5,354 nucleotides of DNA. Origin: Nitrososphaerota archaeon. Its GTDB lineage: Archaea > Thermoproteota > Nitrososphaeria > Nitrososphaerales > Nitrosopumilaceae. The notes below the pieces were generated by a model, which was not told where the DNA came from, did not search any database, and worked only from the letters and a program-made list of their open reading frames with translations. Of this stretch, positions 1 to 4,457 are shown in pieces. Both the position numbers and the translations under genes were made by a program. Position 1 is the first letter of the stretch. Each line of letters starts with the position of its first letter. The DNA lies in the NCBI GenBank assembly GCA_028867235.1, contig JAGWGS010000096.1, positions 1-5,354 on the forward strand. Direction: 5' to 3'.

Positions 1-168
1 TGTTTGTTGTGTATCTTTCTGATATCGATTGAGGAACTTAAAGAACATAAACTGGTGCCAAAGCGACAACCCGAATGTTATAGGTATGGCCATACAAAGT
101 CTTGTGAATGTTTCTTGTAACCTAATCTTCAGATTCAGATCTGTGAGAATCTGAACTTTTTCAATCAT
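1..168 (-). CDS. Partial unknown protein, N-terminal part with one hydrophobic segment; runs off the left edge
   Basis: On the minus strand a frame is open from the stop at 205-207 to the window edge. Its only ATG is at 168-166, giving 56 visible residues starting MIEKVQILTDLNLKIR. The product begins with a charged amphipathic stretch (residues about 1-20). A hydrophobic segment follows (about 25-46, including CMAIPITFGLSLW and FMFF), then a basic, polar region (NRYQKD), which suggests a membrane-associated protein. I do not recognise the family. The exactly antisense plus-strand frame (1-120, TAA at 118-120) is also open, but its translation is rich in Cys and lacks a plausible segment pattern, so the minus frame is preferred. 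The upstream region carries an inverted repeat where a promoter should lie. The fragment is short, so the call is tentative. Confidence 0.5.
   Translation of the reverse strand, partial: MIEKVQILTDLNLKIRLQETFTRLCMAIPITFGLSLWHQFMFFKFLNRYQKDTQQT
128..155. repeat. Perfect 9-bp inverted repeat (possible hairpin)
   Basis: TTCAGATTC (128-136) pairs perfectly with GAATCTGAA (147-155) across a 10-base loop. On the plus strand it is followed by CTTTTTC (156-162), so it resembles a terminator for a plus-strand transcript ending near 120. It lies inside the preferred minus-strand reading frame (codons for roughly VQILTDLNLK), where it may be a by-product of repeated GAT/CTG codons. The repeat is certain; its function is not. 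Confidence 0.4.
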
Positions 169-189
169 TTCAACATTGTAATACTTTTG

Positions 190-220
190 ACGGGTATTTT
201 GATTTTAGTTCAAAACCCGT
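190..220. promoter_or_regulatory. Inverted repeat over the presumed promoter of the left-edge gene (candidate operator)
   Basis: ACGGGT-A-TTTTG (190-201) is the reverse complement of CAAAACCCGT (211-220) apart from one bulged A at 196, around a 9-base A/T-rich loop. Relative to the minus-strand ATG at 168, the repeat covers about -22 to -52, which is where an archaeal TATA/BRE element would sit. The CAAAATAC sequence near -26 to -33 is a weak TATA candidate within one arm. Such placement fits a repressor or activator operator, but an RNA hairpin is equally possible. Confidence 0.35.
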
Positions 221-246
221 ACTATTATTCTGGTGATATTGTGAAC

Positions 247-268
247 ATATAAAAAAAATAAAAAATTT
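247..268. promoter_or_regulatory. A-tract with TATA-like start (ATATAAAAAAAATAAAAA)
   Basis: Twenty-two consecutive A/T bases lie in the middle of the divergent intergenic region. On the plus strand ATATAAAA is a good match to an archaeal TATA box, predicting initiation near 272-280 and a leader of about 140 bases for the gene at 419, or a separate small RNA. On the minus strand the same run is a T-tract that could terminate leftward transcription. The sequence alone cannot decide between these. Confidence 0.3.
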
Positions 269-381
269 GGAAAGGAGTTTGCAGCTACTTCGATGAGCTT
301 ACTACACTTTTGTTGTAAAATTTTTTTCACAAAATCTCGTGGATTCGTACGAACTGTTAGTAAGAAAACCACCGGGCCCTT

Positions 382-393
382 GATAATAAATAG
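382..393 (+). promoter_or_regulatory. TATA-like box for the gene at 419
   Basis: GATAATAAATAG lies about 26-37 bases before the ATG at 419. This is the spacing expected when an archaeal transcript starts at or within a few bases of the start codon. No Shine-Dalgarno sequence precedes the ATG, which agrees with leaderless initiation. Confidence 0.4.
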
Positions 394-418
394 TACTTGA
401 ACTCCATATGACAACAAG

Positions 419-910
419 ATGTTTGGAGTCCCGTTATTTTACATAGGAATATTGTTGGTGATAGTTGGGTCAATTGGGGCAGCAATTATCTTGTATGACA
501 CCACCAGGAATTCTGATAGTTTTGTTCTTGATGATCAGTATACCAAAAGCATATCAGTCAATGTAAAAGGAAGTGGAATTGGGTTTTACACAATATCTTT
601 GAGCAATTACCAAAATGACATTCTTGCAAAGGTTGTTGATTCGCATGGAAATTCACTTGACATACGAAAAATAACAAACAAGGTAACAGTTGATTATTTT
701 CGCTTCAATCATGACGACCAGATTACATTGGAGTTGGCCAACCTCTCAGACAAGCCAGTACAAGTATCAGGTACAGTAGGAGACACTCGCGTTAAGGAAA
801 TTACCGTTCCTGCGATAATGATGTTTGCAGGTGCGTTGATCTTGGTTTTTGAAGGATACAAGAAACTAAAAAACTACATTACAGAGCATCCAGATGAGAA
901 CAGGTCATAG
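419..910 (+). CDS. Small membrane protein, two terminal helices flanking an extracytoplasmic beta-rich domain
   Basis: The 163-residue product has a hydrophobic helix at residues 6-26, a polar domain at about 30-127, a second helix at about 128-146, and a short charged tail ending HPDENRS. The first helix plus the alternating beta-type pattern of the middle domain suggest that the domain faces outside and both ends lie in the cytoplasm. The middle contains a segment reading DSHGNSLDI, then FRFNHDDQITLELANLSDKPV. This resembles the 'D..G...F...HDG.Y.L...N' rhythm of GOLD-like beta-sandwich domains; that is an inference from pattern only. The family looks like a conserved hypothetical of ammonia-oxidising archaea. 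ATG 419 is the first start after the in-frame TGA at 398-400. The 3' end overlaps the convergent gene by 37 bp. Function unknown. Confidence 0.8.
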   Translation: MFGVPLFYIGILLVIVGSIGAAIILYDTTRNSDSFVLDDQYTKSISVNVKGSGIGFYTISLSNYQNDILAKVVDSHGNSLDIRKITNKVTVDYFRFNHDDQITLELANLSDKPVQVSGTVGDTRVKEITVPAIMMFAGALILVFEGYKKLKNYITEHPDENRS

Positions 911-1458
911 ACTGGGATACACAGAACAGTAGCACCAATCAATAATGACAAGTTAAATGCAATCCAGGTTGCAGAAAATAAGATATTTACAATTGCAAAC
1001 GGCACAATTTTGCTTGATTTTGCATAACCAAATTTTGCAAGTGTGAGATATCCTCCAACAGAGGCAAGCAGTAAACCTGATTCAATTGTAAGATGAGAAT
1101 ATGTCACAAGTCCATCAATTCCATATTTTTCATGGAAATTATAATCTACGTATCCACCACCTAACTGCAACAACGATCCTGCAAGCAATAGCACCATACT
1201 TGAGAGCATCTTTTTGTTTTGTACAGAAAGTATGACCCCAAATGAGGAGGACAAAACTACAATGCTTACGCTTGTATACACGGTTACATGCTGAATTGTC
1301 CAGAAATTATCGGGAATTTTTAGTGCATGTGATGCAGAATCCCATATTCCTCCTGCAAGTACAGAAAAAGTTCCAAGAACTGCCATGATTGATGCCAAAA
1401 ATAAGATATCATGCTTTCGTAAGAGCAGTGACTTGGGTATCATTTTAGATATTGTCAT
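874..1458 (-). CDS. Multi-pass membrane protein with duplicated Asp/His module
   Basis: The 194-residue product has about five to six membrane helices (roughly 18-38, 55-77, 84-102, 120-141, 150-180). It carries two copies of one module offset by exactly 65 residues without gaps. The first has D40, H44, D50, H57 in a WDSASH...FWTIQH context; the second has D105, H109, D115, H122 in DYNFHE...VTYSH. The preceding GG, Gly and Leu positions and the Thr residues also match. The His/Asp residues sit at helix ends, so they could bind a metal or haem at the membrane surface. Bacterial and archaeal hypothetical membrane proteins with WDxxWH...FFxPPH motifs come to mind as distant relatives, from memory only. 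The first ATG (1458) is chosen; an in-frame ATG at 1443 is possible. No Shine-Dalgarno sequence is seen. Its end overlaps the convergent gene at 419-910. Substrate and cofactor are unknown. Confidence 0.8.
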   Translation of the reverse strand: MTISKMIPKSLLLRKHDILFLASIMAVLGTFSVLAGGIWDSASHALKIPDNFWTIQHVTVYTSVSIVVLSSSFGVILSVQNKKMLSSMVLLLAGSLLQLGGGYVDYNFHEKYGIDGLVTYSHLTIESGLLLASVGGYLTLAKFGYAKSSKIVPFAIVNILFSATWIAFNLSLLIGATVLCIPVYDLFSSGCSVM

Positions 1459-1490
1459 GCTTAGAATCTGAGATTTTCTTTACAGATACA

Positions 1491-1500
1491 ATGTATATAT
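1491..1500 (-). promoter_or_regulatory. TATA-like box for the duplicated-module membrane protein
   Basis: Read on the minus strand, ATATATACAT lies 33-42 bases before the ATG at 1458. This predicts a transcript start roughly 10-15 bases upstream of the start codon. It shares the 139-bp divergent region with the promoter of the gene at 1598. Confidence 0.4.
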
Positions 1501-1531
1501 GATGTTGTTGCAAAAATTTTATCATTATGTT

Positions 1532-1544
1532 TTGAAGATTTCAA
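1532..1544. repeat. Small inverted repeat in the divergent promoter region
   Basis: TTGAA-GAT-TTCAA forms a 5-bp inverted repeat with a 3-base centre, lying between the two divergent TATA-like boxes. Its position would suit a shared operator, but a repeat this short in A/T-rich DNA can easily arise by chance. Confidence 0.2.
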
Positions 1545-1565
1545 GCATAGAGATTTTGCAGTGAT

Positions 1566-1575
1566 ACTATTATAC
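1566..1575 (+). promoter_or_regulatory. TATA-like box for the 79-residue protein gene
   Basis: ACTATTATAC is centred about 27 bases before the ATG at 1598, the ideal distance for a leaderless archaeal transcript. A weak AGGT (1589-1592) lies just before the start and may or may not act as a ribosome binding site. Confidence 0.5.
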
Positions 1576-1597
1576 AGGAAGACAGGTCAGGTATTTT

Positions 1598-1837
1598 ATG
1601 AGCCCAGGCATTGGATTGATGAAAAGAAGACTACCAACAGAGAAAGAAGCAGTACCTGTTGCAGTGTCAGGCATTGTACAAAAGTATGGTGTCAAGCCAG
1701 AGGAGATAAAGACGCTTGAGATAAAATTTGATTCTGATAGTGGAGATTGGTATGTGGCACTAGGATTTGGGGAGAAGAGGGCCATAGTAAAGATGGATTC
1801 GGTTCAAGGAACCATACTAGAAATTAATGAGATTTAG
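1598..1837 (+). CDS. Small soluble hypothetical protein, PepSY-like pattern
   Basis: The product is 79 residues with no signal peptide or membrane helix. A predicted helix (about 14-30, EKEAVPVAVSGIVQKYGV) is followed by three strands: TLEIKFDSDSG, DWYVALGFG and RAIVKMDSVQGTILEIN. A helix followed by a hairpin with a D-x3-G turn before the final strand recalls PepSY/GvpO-like small domains. I infer this from pattern alone and assign no function. It is probably a conserved hypothetical of ammonia-oxidising archaea. ATG 1598 is the only ATG after the in-frame TGA at 1562-1564, though ATG 1619 is an in-frame alternative. A well-placed TATA box supports the upstream start. The gene stands alone and converges on the SufT-PqqD gene, with one base between the two stop codons. 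Confidence 0.75.
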   Translation: MSPGIGLMKRRLPTEKEAVPVAVSGIVQKYGVKPEEIKTLEIKFDSDSGDWYVALGFGEKRAIVKMDSVQGTILEINEI

Positions 1838-1838
1838 G

Positions 1839-2486
1839 TTATTTTCTAAACTGTACGTTTGATACTTCAGGCTCTTTGATCACAATCAGCCCTCCGTCTC
1901 GGAGTTGTTGCACCAGTTGTAGGACTTCTTTTTCCATCTGGTTTCTCTGAAGACCCAGTTGTTTTGAGAACATGTCGACAAGCTCTGTAATTCTTCTCTG
2001 TCCATTGCATAGTTTCCAAAACTCTACAATTGCTTGATTTACCATAAACCCTTGTTGTTTTTCATCCATTAGAATCAGAGAACCGTCTTCTTGCTTGACA
2101 AGAGATCCTACTCCTTGAGGCATTGCAGTTTCGTAATTTATTGGTGTCACTGTTTTGTTTTTTCCATAGTTTATCATTTTTTTGCCCTCTTCAGACATTT
2201 TCTCAGGAGTCCAAGCAGGTTCCCATACAATCTCTACGTTGACGCTTGTAACACCTTGGACCTTTGATGCATATCGTTTTACATCATTTACCAGTGTGTC
2301 ATGCAATGGACAGCCCCTTGTTGTCATTGTCATTTTGATGTCAACTTTGTTATCATCTTTTATTGTGATTCCGTAAATCAATCCCATGTCTACTACGCTT
2401 ATTGGTATCTCTGGGTCCATGCATTGTCGTAATGAATCTAGAATTTGAGTATCTTTTACAGTAGACATGGATTGATTTGGTTCCAT
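1839..2486 (-). CDS. MIP18/SufT-family (DUF59) protein fused to a PqqD-like domain
   Basis: The 215-residue product has two parts. Residues about 10-105 are a MIP18/DUF59 domain: DPE at 24-26, DMGLIY at 33-38, and the hallmark TRGCPLHD at 56-63 with the conserved Cys59. This is followed by WEPAWTPEKMSEEGK at 88-102. The family (SufT, PaaD, Cia2/MIP18, also near ApbC/Mrp proteins) helps insert or transfer iron-sulfur clusters. After a linker, residues about 125-203 look like a PqqD domain: a short strand pair (GSLILMDE), a helix with FMVNQAIVEFWKLCNG, an ITELVDMF helix, and a final QLRDGGLIVI element. PqqD-type winged helices usually bind a peptide or partner protein, so here the domain may recruit a client; that is inference. 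The gene starts 15 bases after mtnA and is probably cotranscribed with it. ATG 2486 is chosen; M7 (2468) is an alternative. Confidence 0.85.
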   Translation of the reverse strand: MEPNQSMSTVKDTQILDSLRQCMDPEIPISVVDMGLIYGITIKDDNKVDIKMTMTTRGCPLHDTLVNDVKRYASKVQGVTSVNVEIVWEPAWTPEKMSEEGKKMINYGKNKTVTPINYETAMPQGVGSLVKQEDGSLILMDEKQQGFMVNQAIVEFWKLCNGQRRITELVDMFSKQLGLQRNQMEKEVLQLVQQLRDGGLIVIKEPEVSNVQFRK

Positions 2487-2501
2487 TATAGAATAAATAC
2501 T

Positions 2502-3554
2502 TTACAGCTTGGCAAATAATTTTTTTATCGAGTCTTCAAATGGAGGCTTGGCAACACCTGCCTCAGTTATGATTCCCGATATCAACTCTGGAGGAGTCAT
2601 GTCAAAGGCTGGATTTATCACTTTGATATCATCAGGTGCAGTCTTTTTTCCTGCAACTCCTGTAACCTCGCTTGTCTTTCTCTGTTCTATTACTACATCC
2701 TTTGGAGTGCTTTTCATGTCAAATGTAGAAAGAGGTGCTGCTACATAGAATGGTATGCCGTGTTGTTTTGCCATAAGAGCTACCTGATACGTCCCAATTT
2801 TATTATACACGTGACCTGTAGCAAGTATTCTATCAGCTCCTACAATTACTTTGGATACAAGACCATTTGCCATAGAGTATCCTACTGCAGTGTCAGGTAT
2901 GAGGCTGACATCTATCCCGTCATGTTTTAGTTCAAACGCGGTAAGCCTAGAGCCCTGCATAACAGGTCGTGTTTCTGTTGCAATTACCTTGATGTTTTTT
3001 CCACTATCCCTAGTTGCTCGTATCACTCCAAGGGCCGTACCATATGCTACTGTTGCAAGTGCACCTGCGTTGCAATGAGTCATAATGGTATCATTGTTGT
3101 CAAAGAGTGAAGAGCCATTTTTTCCCATACGCATGTTTATTTTTATATCCTCTTCTGCAGTAATTTTGGCTTCTTTTACAACAGCATCACGGATTTCAGA
3201 TACAGTCTTTGCCAATCTTGCAACATTCATTATTCTTTCCAGCCCCCATGCAAGATTGATTGCAGTAGGCCTTGTCTCAAAGAGAATTTTTTTTGCTTCT
3301 TCCATGTCATGTAGTAGAGAGTCTCTGTCAATTGCTTTACTTTGTAGAGCAGCAAGTGCAAGACCAAATGCACCTGATACCCCTATTGCAGGTGCCCCAC
3401 GTACTACAAGGTTTCTTATTGCTTCTGCTACATCTTTAAAATCAGTATATTTTACATAAACCAATTCATTTGGCAGTTTGGTTTGATCAATCATTACTAC
3501 AGAATTATCTTTCCATTCTACAGTTCGAAGACTAGGATAAATTGTAGTATCCAT
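2502..3554 (-). CDS. mtnA: S-methyl-5-thioribose-1-phosphate isomerase
   Basis: The enzyme converts 5-methylthioribose-1-phosphate to 5-methylthioribulose-1-phosphate in the cytoplasm, a step of methionine salvage from methylthioadenosine. The 350-residue length is normal for the family. Key motifs are RGAPAIG (52-58), TRPTAINLAW (94-103), HCNAGALAT (160-168) with catalytic Cys161, ETRPVMQGSRLTAFEL (194-209), VGADRI (238-243) with catalytic Asp241, NKIGTY (251-256), and a C-terminal NPAFDMTP. The two catalytic residues correspond to Cys160 and Asp240 of the Bacillus subtilis enzyme. The related archaeal ribose-1,5-bisphosphate isomerase and aIF2B subunits share the fold, but length and the HCNAG and RPTA motifs favour MtnA. 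A strong TATA box lies 26-31 bases before the ATG, and there is no Shine-Dalgarno sequence. It heads a probable two-gene unit with the SufT-PqqD gene. Confidence 0.93.
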   Translation of the reverse strand: MDTTIYPSLRTVEWKDNSVVMIDQTKLPNELVYVKYTDFKDVAEAIRNLVVRGAPAIGVSGAFGLALAALQSKAIDRDSLLHDMEEAKKILFETRPTAINLAWGLERIMNVARLAKTVSEIRDAVVKEAKITAEEDIKINMRMGKNGSSLFDNNDTIMTHCNAGALATVAYGTALGVIRATRDSGKNIKVIATETRPVMQGSRLTAFELKHDGIDVSLIPDTAVGYSMANGLVSKVIVGADRILATGHVYNKIGTYQVALMAKQHGIPFYVAAPLSTFDMKSTPKDVVIEQRKTSEVTGVAGKKTAPDDIKVINPAFDMTPPELISGIITEAGVAKPPFEDSIKKLFAKL

Positions 3555-3572
3555 ATACTTGTTAAATTTTAT

Positions 3573-3586
3573 CTATACTATATATC
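3573..3586 (-). promoter_or_regulatory. TATA box of mtnA
   Basis: On the minus strand GATATATAGTATAG lies upstream of the mtnA ATG, and its ATATAT core falls exactly at -26 to -31. This is the clearest archaeal promoter in the window and implies a leaderless mtnA transcript independent of the dehydrogenase gene upstream. The 77-base gap also contains a weak TGTGA/TCACA repeat (3598-3614). Confidence 0.6.
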
Positions 3587-3631
3587 ATTTCAAATTATGT
3601 GAGTTTCATTCACAAATAGTAGATCTGAGCA

Positions 3632-4414
3632 TTAGTACTTTTTGCCTTGGGATTGTCGTTTTTTTAATATTTTTGCATAATCGTTGTTAATGTCCCGTAT
3701 CAAATCGAGTGTCTTGTTTCCCATTAGATCAAGATTTGGTATCACGCAATGTCCTCCAATGAATCCTGGAAACATTTTTGGTCTGTTTCCTAGATATTTG
3801 TGAATCTCATCTGAAAAAGACCACATTTCATCATAGTTTACTTTATTTTTTATAGCAATCATATTACTAAGTTGGGCATAGTTAATCAGCCATCCATAAT
3901 ATGATGTATCTACAATAATTTTAGCAAGTTCAAGAGTAATTGGGTTAGACATCTGTTTTGATTTTACACCACATTTCTTCAATAGAACATAATATGTTTT
4001 TGCCGCCCACTTTGCATTTGGTGCATTTTTTTCTATTGCATAAAATTTTGTATATCGTTTAAGGTCATGCAACATTCTTTTGTGAATTCCTCTTGTTGCA
4101 CTATATATTATTGGAATTGGTAGTTTCGATTGAAGCTTACTTGTAGTACTAGGACTTATTGTACTATGAATGACAATTCCTAGCGGTTTAAATTTTTCAT
4201 ATAAACTTGCCACGTTTACTAAAAAACGATCTGTAAAAGGAATACAAACATGTAGGAAACAAGTCCTTGTTGATTCATATTTATGAAATCTATTTCTATT
4301 CATTAGTTTCTCGTTGATATCATATCCAACAACAATGATATTTTTTGATAATAGTTTTAGAATGGGAGATCCTATTTCTCCTAATCCTACTACAACATCT
4401 TTTGTTATGACCAT
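3632..4414 (-). CDS. Short UDP-glucose/UDP-ManNAc dehydrogenase-like protein lacking the C-terminal domain
   Basis: The 260-residue product matches the first two domains of NDP-sugar 6-dehydrogenases, which usually have about 400-440 residues. It has a Rossmann start GLGEIG (10-15) with Asp32 after the second strand, favouring NAD. HVCIPF (55-60) and HSTISPSTT (83-91) follow, then a central helix LELAKIIVDT (161-170) with Lys165, and the catalytic loop PGFIGGHCVIPN (216-227) with Cys223. GGHC most resembles the WecC branch. The protein stops about 37 residues after Cys223, after an LIRDINNDYAKIL helix that aligns with the family's 'INDSMP' region, so the UDP-sugar-binding third domain is absent. 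The Asn normally four residues after the Lys is Asp169, and the Asp normally four after the Cys is Asn227 (compared from memory of the family). It may be a short functional relative or a remnant. It lies downstream of a glycosyltransferase, suggesting sugar-nucleotide supply for surface glycans. Confidence 0.75.
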   Translation of the reverse strand: MVITKDVVVGLGEIGSPILKLLSKNIIVVGYDINEKLMNRNRFHKYESTRTCFLHVCIPFTDRFLVNVASLYEKFKPLGIVIHSTISPSTTSKLQSKLPIPIIYSATRGIHKRMLHDLKRYTKFYAIEKNAPNAKWAAKTYYVLLKKCGVKSKQMSNPITLELAKIIVDTSYYGWLINYAQLSNMIAIKNKVNYDEMWSFSDEIHKYLGNRPKMFPGFIGGHCVIPNLDLMGNKTLDLIRDINNDYAKILKKRQSQGKKY

Positions 4415-4440
4415 TGCTATTACATATTAAAGAATAGACA

Positions 4441-4450
4441 AATAATATGT
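4441..4450 (-). promoter_or_regulatory. Possible TATA-like box for the dehydrogenase-like gene
   Basis: ACATATTATT on the minus strand lies 27-36 bases before the ATG at 4414, in the 43-base gap after the glycosyltransferase gene. It could give the downstream gene its own short-leader transcript. The gap is A/T-rich throughout, so the match is weak, and cotranscription from upstream is also likely. Confidence 0.25.
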
Positions 4451-4457
4451 TTTGGAG

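Larger units (their letters stand above)
169..418. other. Divergent intergenic region, about 250 bp, no convincing gene
   Basis: This stretch separates the left-edge minus frame from the plus-strand gene at 419. It holds an inverted repeat (190-220), a long A-rich run (247-268), a perfect 10-bp palindrome TTCGTACGAA (344-353), a GC block with GGGCCC, and a TATA-like box before 419. Minus-strand 205-417 is open for 70 codons but starts only at TTG and is dominated by the A/T run read as Phe/Leu/Asn. A 35-codon plus frame (293-400) has an ATG 15 bases after a GGAAAGGAG sequence, which is too far for normal initiation. I treat the region as regulatory or as a possible small-RNA locus, not as coding. 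Confidence 0.5.

Noticed and set aside
202..220. TTCAAAAC resembling a tRNA T-loop
   Set aside because: No flanking 5-bp stem, acceptor stem or anticodon arm can be built around it.
293..400. 35-codon plus-strand frame after a GGAAAGGAG sequence
   Set aside because: The purine-rich site is 15 bases from the ATG, too far for usual initiation, and the peptide has no recognisable pattern.
205..417. 70-codon open frame on the minus strand
   Set aside because: It starts at TTG, lies wholly in a divergent intergenic region, and its hydrophobic look comes largely from the A/T run. It would place its start against the start of the plus-strand gene with no room for separate promoters.
1570..1785. 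71-codon minus-strand frame opposite the 79-residue gene
   Set aside because: It is the antisense shadow of a gene with a good promoter and a sensible strand/helix pattern.
2182..2376. Plus-strand frame opposite the SufT-PqqD gene
   Set aside because: It is antisense to a region encoding the clear MIP18 motifs and has no promoter or family resemblance.
2509..3459. Three plus-strand open frames opposite mtnA
   Set aside because: They are shadows of a gene with all family motifs; their Ser/Ala/Leu-rich translations are typical antisense artefacts.
2502..3554. Alternative identity as ribose-1,5-bisphosphate isomerase or an aIF2B subunit
   Set aside because: The 350-residue length, the HCNAGALAT and TRPTAINLAW motifs and the RGAPAIG element fit MtnA better.
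3598..3614. TGTGA/TCACA inverted repeat between mtnA and the dehydrogenase gene
   Set aside because: Five base pairs with a 7-base loop and no T-run is too weak to call a terminator or operator.
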